DNA of 48,110 nt, from NCBI GenBank assembly GCA_000697475.1, contig JNEU01001156.1, positions 1 through 48,110 on the forward strand. Direction: 5' to 3'. Made by a program: the position numbers and the translations under genes. The DNA comes from Lichtheimia corymbifera B2541. Lineage: Eukaryota > Mucoromycota > Mucoromycetes > Mucorales > Lichtheimiaceae. Below are positions 24,040 to 34,483 of the stretch, one piece after another; within the stretch, counting starts at the first letter, position 1, and each line of letters begins with the position of its first letter. A model generated the notes under the pieces. It was not told the origin of the DNA, searched no databases, and worked only from the letters and a program-made list of their open reading frames with translations.

Positions 24040-24900
24040 AAATAGGCATTATCAGCAACATCATGGCTATGATTTGCAGACCCCAACGAAGCATGGAGCT
24101 TACAATATGCGATGACAAAAGGACCGCTTATGTCGAATTCATCCCCAGCATTGCAACAGCCAAGCACCATGTCACTCAAAATACTCGCTCCATATGATCA
24201 CTGTCGACTGTTGGGTGCCTTCAACCAGAAAACGAGGAGATCGAATTCATTGGATATGGTTATGGATACGCAGATGAAGAATTGGACATTGGATCAATTC
24301 AAGAATAGACCGAGAGGAAACGACTTTTTGGAATAACGATGAGGGTGGCAAGATGGATTTGGAAATGGGATACATGGTAACAACAATGGCCAGCGAGTCG
24401 CGCGATGAAGCAACCATGACACCAAACGACGACCTCACACCCTAGTCAAATTTCACTGTCAAGATATGTCTACGTTATGGAAATAAGGATCAATCACACA
24501 TGCTGCAACATTATTAGCCAACACGCGTCCCGTCCGCTCTTTATTATGCTCAGTACGATAACAGCATCATCTGTACCCTGCTTCCACTCCAGCCAATGCG
24601 GTACAACATACCTTGAGATGATTGCTGCAAAATGTTGCGTCGTTCTAACGAGGGCCGGCGAAATCATTTTGTGGGCTGGTTTTTTGAAGACTTGGTCAGA
24701 CGATTTGCGACAGCGGCTATTGTTCCAAATCAGGCAAACAACCTTATGGTGGTGAGACAGTTGTGGGGACAATTGTTCCTACAAGCCAGCATCCAACGGC
24801 CTGCTCTCCAAGTATACGCAAACCGTGTACATCGTGCTCCACTTGAAGGTCGTTACCGGGTTATTTCCAAGGTGACCAGCATGAACCGATGGTGATGGCC
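24040..24900 (+). pseudogene. Further relic of the HET-downstream tract
   Basis: Near 24120-24180 the reading FIPSIATAKHHVTQ resembles DIAAAKHHISQ at ~18310. About 24210-24300 reads PENEEIEFIGYGYGYADEE then ends at a stop. The part at 24500-24600 loosely matches 4540-4620. Frames shift repeatedly. Probably the second half of the tract that begins at 21470, split by an insertion of about 2 kb (22.05-24.04 kb). Confidence 0.35.
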
Positions 24901-25742
24901 ATGACTCACACAGTGACCTCCCGACACTGGAGAGAGTTGGCAGTGCTCGTCAACACCCATCTTGTTCCTATATGCCAATTTTCCTTAGTGGAATAAATCT
25001 CTTGGCCAACGAATATTTGCGAGATGAGGGGACATAAGGGTGGCTAAGATTCATCGCCATTACTTGGTGACGCACTTGAGGATCATCATTTCAACAAGCA
25101 TGCCCCTTTTTGTGACCGGACACGTGATCGTATATCCCTACAAGAGACTCTTGATATACTAAGGTACGAGGAACAAAGTTAATGGGAAGCAACATATCAC
25201 TAAAACATGCATTTTAGATCGGTTGATACCATCAAGTTGTAATACGCACTTGGCTGTAAATCACATGGATCGACGTGGCACATACGACATTACACTTGTG
25301 CACTACAAGCATTCACTACCACTGCATTGGGATCCAAGGTTAACAAGGACATACACGATCAAGTACAGTGACGACTGAGGAACTGCAACATGGTGGAAAC
25401 AGGATTGGATATGAACGGCGAGGATGATCTGTTACCGGTTGCATCTGGCTTGTGGCGCTTAGGAATCACCCTGAACACACCCACTTGCTCCTTTCGACAA
25501 CGCCCATGCTTCTCAACATCAATTGCAGCAGCTGTCATTAGCTTCGTCACGTGTTGGCCGTATTGACCCTGTCGTATGGATACCCCGGCTTGCCACTCAG
25601 CTTTATTTTATACAAGCAACAAGCAGTATATGTCAAACGCGTGCTTTGGATATCGATGTACTGGATAAACAAGGTAAGGTGTTTGGCAGACGCCACAGTG
25701 ATAGATGGATGGGATATATAACCATAGCAAGAACTGACGCTT
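24901..25742. other. No supported gene
   Basis: Short frames only on both strands; no domain, splice pattern or repeat recognised. Confidence 0.5.
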
Positions 25743-26040
25743 TCATTTGTAAAGGAAAAGGACTTGGATGATGGAAAATGGCATTGGTTGATGCAAGACA
25801 ACAAGCAGAGCGGTTTTCTCTTGGTGATGGAGTTGACACGATTCTTTTTCATATGAATGGGCAACGGGACTTGGAGGATGGCATTGTTTCATACAAGGCA
25901 ACAAGAAGACTGGCTTTACCATGGTGATGGAGTGGATCGCTTCCTTTTCAGAGGAATGGACGGCATGACTGGATACTGGAAGGCAACAAGCTGGGTCAAC
26001 TTTTTCATGATGAAGGAGATGAGATGATACATTTGCAAAC
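25743..26040 (+). repeat. Three degenerate ~95-bp tandem units
   Basis: Three successive units share the plan GGACTTGGA.GATGG, GCATTG.TT, CAAG.CAACAAG, GG.TTT..C..GGTGATGGAG and C.TTTTTC. Divergence is high. Non-coding as far as can be seen. Confidence 0.55.
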
Positions 26041-26328
26041 GAATAAATGAAGCATGTCATTGATTTTCAAGACAACATATTGAGTGCTTTTATATCATGA
26101 TGGTGATGACTGGATCAAGTGGGTGAAAATACGACGCACTCCGTTATTGAATGGTAAGATGTCGATCTCTTCTGATGAGTCTTTTCTTTACGCCTTGAAC
26201 TATAGAAACGATCGCTGGTCGCTTTGATGGGACGCATGTACCTTTACCTGGCATATGCGTTATCGGACCTCCTTTGTTTATCTTGGTCAATGGCAGCAGC
26301 TCCATGTGATGGGTGATCAAGGCGAAAT

Positions 26329-27050
26329 ATACGCATGTGTGTGGATTTATTATGCAGTCATCGTGCACCATTCCGATCATGACAAGGATGAATCATTGGA
26401 TTGGCAATGGATATACAAACAGTACCACAATCAAATGGCAGCATCATCATGTACATGCCTATGGATTTACTATACAACCATCTTCCACCATCACGTTGAC
26501 ATGGCTCTATTTGGGACGAAGACAAGGATTGAACCATTGGTATTGGCAGTGGATATACCAATGGCAGCATCACCTGATACACAGGTATGGATTTATCGTG
26601 CAGCCCTCTACATATCATCATCACATTAACAATGCCCTTATTGGGATAGCGACAAGGATGGATCAAACGGCTTGGAATTGGAGATACAAGGTACCTCAAT
26701 CAGATGGCAGCATCATCGAGTACTTTTGGGACAGCGATATGGATGCATCAAAGGGATCAGCATTGGATATACAACGATACCGACCTCATCTGGTACACGC
26801 CTGTGGATTTATTGTGCAGCCGTCTATCATCATCTTGTTAACCATGGTCTTATTTGGATAAGGACAAGGAAGGATCAGGGAGATTTGGCAGTGGATATAC
26901 AACGGCACCAGCTACACGTTTATGGATTTATTATGCACCCATCCTTCATCGTCTCTTTTTGGGATAACAACAACAAGGGATCAAAGCGATTGGGCAGTGG
27001 ATATACAAATGACAACACCACCTCAACAGCGCTTGGAGGCATCTTCCAAC
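26329..27050 (+). repeat. Five degenerate ~115-210-bp tandem units
   Basis: Five units each begin near ACACGCCTATGGATTTATTATGCAG and contain GACAAGGATGAATCA..TTGG and GGCAGTGGATATACAA. In one frame the unit start reads (A/R)YGFI(V/M)QPS in four units (26313-26861). In another it reads (L/V)WIYYA. Both stay partly open, so the array could be a decayed repeat-protein gene or a non-coding minisatellite. Unit length varies through internal insertions, the third unit being longest. Confidence 0.6.
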
Positions 27051-27394
27051 ATCACTTTCATATGGCTCTTGGGATTATGACAAAGAGATGACAAGTCAAG
27101 CTTATATGGATGGGTCATTGGATAGTCAGCTTAAATGGATATACATAAATAAACACCATCCAGGTTTCTCCAACTCCTTTATCCTATAACGGTATAGCAT
27201 TGTTTGTGTTGTCAAAGCGAGCATGAATGCGATCTTGCGATATCCTTTGAAAAAAGATGATCTGCGATATCATCCAAGAAAGACATCCATAGATGCTAAC
27301 ATGTTCAGGTAGATATAAACGTCGTTTTTCCTTGTGTAAAGTGAGGAATGCTGGTGGATGTTATGGATCGTGGGACGTCATGGAGGACAGCTGT

Positions 27395-27400
27395 TATAAA
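27395..27400 (+). promoter_or_regulatory. TATA box before the RG-rich gene
   Basis: TATAAA about 56 bases before the ATG at 27451. An earlier in-frame ATG at 27421 would sit too close to the expected transcription start. Confidence 0.4.
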
Positions 27401-27450
27401 AAGGAACATTTGTTTCAGGAATGATTTCACCCATCTTTTACCGCATTATC

Positions 27451-27764
27451 ATGTACAGTAAGTAACTTTGTCAAGCTATGGAATCTTTTGTTGAATATAT
27501 TGTGGCGTAGTCACAAATCCACAGAACTGTACTTTTTACACCATTCGTCGTGGTCGAGGCCGCGGACGTGGTCGTGGACGTGGACGGGGTCGCAGTCGCA
27601 GTCGCAGTCGTCGCCCACTTTTGCTACCACCGCCACCACCACAACGACAACATCATCAATATCAACAACGTCTGGCTATTGAGCCTCCTCCTCCACCTCC
27701 TCCTCCACCATCCGAACAACAACAACAAGATACCAAGAAGGAGGATAAGAATACGAAACAGTAG
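27451..27764 (+). CDS. Small RG/SR/proline-rich protein (86 aa)
   Basis: Exon 1 (27451-27457) joins exon 2 (27511-27764) through a 53-nt phase-1 intron (donor GTAAGT, acceptor GCGTAG). The product has an uninterrupted RG run (residues ~16-30), then RSRSRSRR, a five-proline run, a Q/H-rich linker, nine consecutive prolines and a lysine/acidic tail ending KQ. RG/RGG and SR tails bind RNA and are typical of spliceosomal Sm and other RNP proteins, so an RNA-related nuclear role is a guess. No folded domain precedes the tail, so exon 1 may be mis-set or this may be the tail of a gene whose 5' part was lost. The regular RG coding despite mixed CGN/GGN codons argues for selection on protein. Confidence 0.5.
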
Positions 27765-27769
27765 TTTTT

Positions 27770-28246
27770 CTTTTTTGTTTGCTTTGCCCTTTGCTTGCTT
27801 TGCCCTTTTGCATCTCCCTTCCCCATTGGCATTAAATCTTTGTCGTATTCGCTGCTTGTGCTAATGTCGCTGTCGTGGCCTCATGGGAAGTGTGTTATAT
27901 TAATTGCCTCTGTTTATTTTTATCGATGCTCTTTAGAAGCCATGCTGATATTTATTATATCCACATAGCTTTGTATGCTATCTGTGGACAAGGTTTTGAT
28001 TGACATGGGTATATGCACGAGTGCATATATATGTGCCCAAATATCTTCCCCTTTTTCAAAAGCATAAAGGCACATATCATTATCAAAATCGACTGCCATC
28101 CATGGCATGTAAAATAGATGGGTACTGTATGGATATGATCAATCCCAATGTGTGTATTCGTTAGATGACATTGGGTGAGAGCATGATGCAAAGCAAAACA
28201 TCATTAACGCCAGCATAAAAACGGATTTTTTTCCTTTGACCATGAA
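27770..28246. other. Intergenic, no supported gene
   Basis: Begins with a pyrimidine-rich stretch containing two copies of TTTGCTTGC/TTTGCCCTTT. Nothing coding is supported. Confidence 0.5.
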
Positions 28247-28257
28247 TTGTTAAGTCC

Positions 28258-28467
28258 TTGGATGATCCCCATGGTATGTTTTGTTCACTCTTTCCCCCTC
28301 ATGCAGTATCTGCTACGAACTGCAATGTTCCCATCAATGCATACTATGATTCAGAAGGCAATGGCAATGATGACATTGATGGTGATACTGTACTCAAAAA
28401 GATACGCACCACCGCAACTGCGGCGACTCATAGGTATGGCATGGGTATTTGGAGCCACAACCGCTAG
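28258..28467 (+). CDS. Weak small ORF, possible last exon
   Basis: The reading ends NAYYDSEGNGNDDIDGD then TVLKKIRTT, with a natural-looking acidic/basic composition. A possible GTATGT...ATGCAG intron (about 28272-28306) lies inside it and its removal keeps the frame. No ATG with promoter support is found upstream, and a second frame is open over the same bases. Low confidence that this is a gene. Confidence 0.2.
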   Translation: MDDPHGMFCSLFPPHAVSATNCNVPINAYYDSEGNGNDDIDGDTVLKKIRTTATAATHRYGMGIWSHNR

Positions 28468-28704
28468 TTGACGTTGGCAAGCTGTATACTATAGCACATG
28501 GTTCTTATCCATATGGCGCATTCTCGCCAACTCTGTTTTCCAGCAACAACAAGAAGAGGAATACAGATTGAAGTAGTCCTGTTAAGGCTCCTTTTAGGGT
28601 AATGCACTGGAGCAATCTACCATCTCATCCACCAACTACATAGTATTTCATCAATCTCACTTTTTTTCTTTTATGACCACAGAGATATCCATGCCCATAA
28701 TACA

Positions 28705-28712
28705 TATATAAA
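28705..28712 (+). promoter_or_regulatory. Possible TATA box for the 29.05-kb F-box gene
   Basis: TATATAAA about 345 bases before the ATG at 29052. The distance is long compared with the other F-box genes, so a long leader or leader intron would be needed; alternatively it serves nothing. Confidence 0.3.
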
Positions 28713-29051
28713 CATGAAGTGGATGGTGCCATTACCCAACTTACTCTTCTTTCATCATATGATCTTTTGATTGTTGACGCGTTCAATTCCTTGGCGAGGA
28801 TGGTGTGAGCGATCCATGTACTCATATTTGTGAATGTTCCATTGTTATCCCACTTTAATTGTCATTGTGATATATTTATTGAAGCAGAGGTCAACGCTGG
28901 ATTCGGGTAACACATTCTACTACAAGCAATCTTTATGGCGCGGATCGTCATCCATGCACAGCCTCGTTTCGTGTAACGCAAGTGAGCAGGATTCCAGTGA
29001 TTTGGGCTTGCTCTCCAAACGCTCCCAAGCGTAGTTCCTTCCATCTACCGA

Positions 29052-30734
29052 ATGACCATTCAACAACCACTACAACGATGCAATCGTATCGACGTGTTAC
29101 CATTTGAAGTGCTCTCCCATGTCTTTTCCCGGTTGTCCCGATTTCAAGTTCTTGAATGCATGCTCGTTTGCAGACAATGGCACGCTTCAATACCAGAATT
29201 CGCCCAGCATTGTTTTCGTCATTTACGACTTGATGGAAGGAAGGACTATCAAAGTTATATCGGTTTACTACTTCGGGTGTGCAACTATGCCAAAGTGATT
29301 ACTCTGCATGATTACGGGAGGATTGATTTGAATGCTTCAAAGCTTGGTGAGCTTTTTATTCATCATTGTCCGAATTTGGAGACTTTAGGCAAGTAGGTGG
29401 AGGGATAGGGCTATGTAACGAAGGTACTTATATACTTTGTAGAGATCGAGGAGAGCGATATTCATGAGCATTTGGGCCCATTTCTGGAAAAGCTGCCTTC
29501 AATTCGACATTTGAAAATCTTCCGTCCTGTCAGCATCCCATCGACATTGCACGAGATCATCCACAGCATCGCATCCTATTGTCCAAGGCTGATATCAATA
29601 AGCGCTACATGTACAAGGTCTGCTGTTAGCAACACAATCCATCCTCCTTTGAAGGAATCCACTGTTTTTGGCATACGGCATTTGGATGTACAGCGTTCAG
29701 GATTAAGCATTCTACAGCTGGAGACAGTGTTGAAGAGGTGTCCCAACCTCAGGAATTTGATCGTGGATTTACAAGAGGATATGGGAGAAACCAAAAGGAT
29801 CCTGACACGGCATTGTCCAAAGATACAACATTTCAGCGTATGTCATCAACCAGTCCATACACTTTTTTTGCCAATACCATTACCATCCAGTATCGAAGAA
29901 GAGGAGGACGAAGAAGGATATCATCATCACCAAAGATATCCCATTTCATTGAGAGGATTATGGATCCAGGGCGAGCAGGCCCATTTGTTTCTTGATCAAA
30001 CACGCCTTCACTATTTACGCTTGGAGCAGTACAGAAGATGGACCAACCTAGATACCGCCATGTGTACAGCCATTACCCAACTTTTACAACAAAACGTCAG
30101 CACATTGGAGCATATCGACCTGGGATCGGATGTGGATATGTTACATACCTTATGCCAATCACTCTTATCCATGCGCAACTTGAAGTCGTTTCGCTTTTCA
30201 TTCGATGGAAGAACACGTGCCTTTGTGGATAACTCAAGTCCTGAGGACCTATTGGAAAAAATCAGCAACATCGCTTCATCTCATCCCACACTCACATCCA
30301 TCCATATCACCGTCATTGCTATCGGATTGAAAACCTCGGTTCTCTCGGCAATGTCACACATTCCTCTTCTCAAGCAACTGCACATGTGTTATCGCGTTAT
30401 TAAGCCGGCGGATTTGGAAGATCTTTTGCACAATGCCTCTTATTTGGAACATTTGACATTGACAGCCACACACCTGGGGATCACCCACAAGATGTTTGTT
30501 GCATTGGCAAAACTCAACTTGGATCAAGCGTTCTTCTTTTCAGACCGGACAACCACTATGAGTGCTTTGGGATTACGCCATTTCGTGGATCAACGTGCTG
30601 ATGCTCTGGAGAAGATGTCTATTATGGGGAACATACAACCTGACGATGATGGAGAATGTATTGATCATGCACGGGTAGAATTAGGGGAGCGGTTTGATTA
30701 TGGGAATCCTTGTCCTTTTTTTGAATATACATAA
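29052..30734 (+). CDS. F-box/LRR protein 3 without TPR (542 aa, GC-AG intron)
   Basis: F-box at residues ~12-48 (IDVLPFEVLSHVFSRL ... MLVCRQWHAS) followed by an LRR tail (HCPNLETL, LPSIRHLKIF, RCPNLRNLIVDL). There is no TPR region. It is an SCF receptor candidate of the FBXL type. Exons are 29052-29388 and 29443-30734. The only intron that keeps the frame and removes the stop at 29394 with normal acceptor spacing uses a GC donor (G|GCAAGT) and acceptor TTTGTAG, phase 1. The sister gene at 45.2 kb has a GT donor at the matching residue (LETL here, LDTL there), supporting this model. Using GTAGGT at 29393 instead would require skipping several AGs. No start ambiguity. Substrate unknown. Confidence 0.8.
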
Positions 30735-31026
30735 AACAATATTTATCATTCTTGTTCTTCTCGAAATTGAATATCTTGGGTATATGTAATGATGCTGAAG
30801 ATGAACATTTGGAGAGCAGGTATTGCACACATTGTGGTCAAGTGAGAGATAGCTGGCTCTAACCATGATATGTATCATCAGAGGCAAACTAAATGGCTGT
30901 TGATGTGTTGCTACACATACCTCCCCATATAGGTGTTGCGTCATTCCCATATCTACCCCAGATACAAAAGTATCATAATGATCAGGATGGAGGGGTATTT
31001 ATTGGGTACATGAAAGTATTGACATA

Positions 31027-33023
31027 TTATACGGTTATGAGTTTGGGGAATTTACGTCGTAAAATGTTGATAGCATAAGTAGGAAGTTTATATGAAGGAA
31101 TACGGATATCCACGAGCTGGTGGCATGCAAGCAAAGAAAATGCTGTCACGATAGAGATACGAATTGCCTTGATTTCCAAGTATCTTAGAGAACGGAGATC
31201 CTTCAATCCAACAAAGTGAGGTCCACTCAAGCTCCCAGACCCAGAAAATGTAATGATAAGCCGCTGTAAATGCACATCCGATGTGACATGCTCTATCATC
31301 CTTGTTAACGTAGCCTCCGGTAAATCCAACATGATATCCAATTCTTCAATCATTTCCAAGGATGTGACGAGTGGGAGGAGTTCTTGTTCGCAATCGGGTG
31401 TCCATAAAGCAATCGCGAGTGACCGTAGGGGTGAACGAGCACCAAGCTGAACATGATGGTTAAGGAATTGCTTGAGGACAGCTGTATCTTGCATCTCTTC
31501 TTCCATCTTTATATCGGCCACCACCAAATGGTCGCAGCATAGCATGGCATTGATCACATCCGAGAATTCCCAGAATATGTACGGTTCAGGCATCATGATG
31601 CGTTCAAGGCATGGGGATCGTGAGATCAAGGTTTGAAAAAGCGTTTGAGATGAATCCTCTCCTCGTACACCTGATAAATCAACCAAATGGGGAAACCTTG
31701 TGTCTGGCGGAACAACAATGGGTTGATCATCATCATGTTCAGGGGTGTGTGCATGATGGTAATAAAAGCGTTTCAAGGTACTTGATGTTTGTAAGAGATA
31801 ATCCATCACATCTTGAATATGGCCATGATAAACTCCTTCACCAATCGAAAGATCTTGTATTCCTGGTTCCAAAGCATCATCCCAAATAGATGGCCATCGA
31901 TAAAAGTCATCGGTACGTTGGCAGTATTTCATGCACTTTAGAAAAGGACAATACATCTTGATGATCCGTAAATGCTCCAAATCGGGTGTAGCGTTGATGG
32001 AAAGAGCAGTCAAGGAGGGTAGTTGCGGAAGAAGCTTCTCAAGCTCACTTGAGTATTCCTTTGGTAATGCATGATCATACATAAGGTCCAGTGCTTTCAA
32101 TTGTGGATATATCCGGTTCGTTCGGCTATTCAAGGCACGTCCTCTCCATTTGAGACTGACAAGGTTGGGACATAACTCCATCACGTCGTCAAGAGTATCG
32201 CGATAGCCGTATTCCTCATGTAATTGCAAATCCGCAAACGCGAGTCGTATATTAGGAAAAGGATATGGTCGCCTACCACATCCAGGGAACGCTCGTCTTT
32301 CTAGATACCGGTCATTTGTTAATCATCATAAAAAAAGCACTCAACTCGTGCTTACTTACCAACATGAAGAAACTCCAAGTTGACTAATTCATCCTTTCCC
32401 AGAATATCAGCTAAGGGTAGCTCGCTCCGTGTCACGATCTTTCTGGTATGAGATGCCAAGTCTACCGCCTCGTTACGTGTGTATCCATAGGAATAGGGTG
32501 TTGTCACGTGGTGTACAAGAAAAGAGGTTGATTGAAGGATAGCTCTTCTCCAGATCTTTGACACATGTAAAAACCCTGGTGTCTTTTTTCCGTCGGCATG
32601 GCTCCAGAGATAAGAAACGATCTTTCCAACAATGTCACATGGCAACCGTGTGATAAAGTCGACTTTGTTGTCACTGTGTTGTTCTTGTTGTTGTGATGAT
32701 GATGCTGCTGCAATCTCAAGCGCGTGCAAATAGACTTGGACCGTGTCTTTGGAATCCTCTATATGGCCATGGATCAACCCTTCGCAAAGGCTACCAATAG
32801 GTGATGCAGGATCCAGGAGATCCATCATCCTTGCTTCTTCAAGGGCTGTGTCCAGTTGGTTGAGTGCGATAAGCGAGTTTGAGCGTGCGTATAAAAGTTG
32901 GGCAAGCTGGTGTTTGAGATCGTCAACAGCGAGTTGCGATGTGTGAACAACTTGATCATGTTTCTGAAGTCGCATGGCTGCCGTCATTGTTGAGAGTAGA
33001 TTTTCCCATTCGAGCTGTTGCAT
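31027..33023 (-). CDS. TPR/F-box/LRR protein 4 (645 aa)
   Basis: Reverse-strand Pof3/Dia2-like SCF receptor. Exon 1 is 33023-32360 and exon 2 is 32300-31027, with a 59-nt phase-1 intron (donor GTAAGT, acceptor ATCTAG). TPR-like helices at residues ~8-105 (LLYARSNSLIALNQLDTALEE); the second TPR is poorly conserved. A Q-rich linker at ~108-116 is followed by the F-box at ~120-164 (VDFITRLPCDIVGKIV ... FLHVSKIWRR). The LRR tail includes LCPNLVSLKW, LPQLPSLTALSI and LRSLRYLEIKAI. The ATG used is the first true ATG of the frame. It converges with the 29.05-kb gene, the stops lying about 290 bases apart. Intact. Substrate unknown. Confidence 0.85.
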
Positions 33024-33800
33024 GTTGGCCACGATCGTTGTAGAGAGAAAAGAGTAGTGCGGGGTCTGTGTGTGTGTGCCTGACCATTTATTTGTTATCC
33101 ACTGCTGCTTGTCTGATTGATCCCTATTACTGCACCGATAATAAAATGATATCTATAAGGTTTCTATTATGGAGTAATGAAAGGTGCTCATACTTGCGTA
33201 TCTTGGAGTGGTGTAAGAATGAAATCATATAAGGATTGTGCTACATTACATGCTATCCGTGCACCATGCAGATCTTTAAACTATATTCGATAAGGTGATG
33301 GCCGCATAAACGTTCCTGGTTTCTGGAGGCATTTGCTACAAATGCTTATCACTTTTCATCCATGCATTGGTTTTTACCTTGATGGATTCCAAGCTGGTTT
33401 ATCTTTTATGATGGATGATGGATCATGCCGTGAGTGATTGTGTAACGGCAAAATTCTCCTTGTTTATCCGACCGATTCATGCGGGGTGAGGTAAGCAGCT
33501 CCTTTCTCCACTCGATTCATTTCCATGGCTACTCTCGTTTCCTTGTCGACATCTCTAAACACTGCTCTGCACCATTTTACAGTCAACCGCTTATAGAGGA
33601 TACAACAACAATGACGGACCTTAATTGAATGGCCAACCTTCCATTCTCTCCTTGTCGCTTGCCCTCATTGCCAGCTTACTATTACCGGCTCTTGTTTACG
33701 GACTTGTTTACTGCTGCTGACACGAAAACGTTGACACCCTTGGACTACCCAGTATATCCCTATTGAGACATTCAAGAAACTATAGCAGACAGTACCGGCA
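33024..33800. other. Intergenic between divergent genes
   Basis: Upstream region of the reverse-strand F-box gene, containing a GT dinucleotide run near 33068. No gene supported. Confidence 0.5.
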
Positions 33801-34084
33801 ATGAACCCAGGTACGTCTTGTTGGAACACACACTCAGGCACTGTATCGCTTTATTCACCAGGTATCTTTTTACAGCATTAGACATACATGGATGGTTTAC
33901 CCATGAGCCACTGCATTTTGTGATAGCCACTGCATTTCGTGATGGGTCAATTTCCCGAAGGGACGATTTGCACAACTGGTGGCAGCATCCTATTGTGAAG
34001 AATATGCCTACCTATGCTGGCAAGGATGACGATGGATTTGCTAAAAAATACTATTGTGGATGGAAGGAAAATAAGAATGGGTGA
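33801..34084 (+). CDS. Small two-exon hypothetical protein
   Basis: Not recognised. Ten bases of exon 1 (33801-33810, ATG to the first base of codon 4) join 33876-34084 through a 65-nt phase-1 intron with donor GTACGT and acceptor TTTACAG, giving 72 residues. The product starts MNPALDIHGWF and contains VIATAFRDGS and a lysine/aspartate-rich C-terminus (YAGKDDDGFAKKYY). Amino-acid use looks protein-like. An unspliced reading through the intron is also open, so the start is uncertain. It lies between two TPR/F-box genes and has no relative in the window. Confidence 0.35.
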
Positions 34085-34483
34085 AAGGGAAGAGAAAAGG
34101 AACACGGTAACTGATTATGATGGTGTAGGGATCAGTCATGGATGACCTGGATCAAGAGGCTGATACTCTGCAATTTGGATGAAGGATCTTATTGACCTTG
34201 CTTACACAGTTTATTTTTCATTCAACTTTACGATAAAAACAAGGAGATGTCTATGATATGAAAAGGAAAAGGGGAATGCATGATGGAACTTGATGGCGTT
34301 ATGGCAAGTTGGCTTCATTTTATTGTTGTCAAAGACACAGTCCACAGGGGTGGTTGCTGATGTGCCAAGGCTGGAAACATCAGCATATGTGGGCTGCGAC
34401 ACTGTCGTTACACTTTCCATGACATCGGGATGAAAACATTCACCTTCCTCGACAAGTCGCTTATCCTTCTTGCTCCTCCATAC

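Noticed and set aside
18050..24900. Decayed tracts as Hsp70-like pseudogenes
   Set aside because: Some peptide patches vaguely recalled Hsp70-type proteins, but no nucleotide-binding motif such as DxGGGT is visible in any frame.
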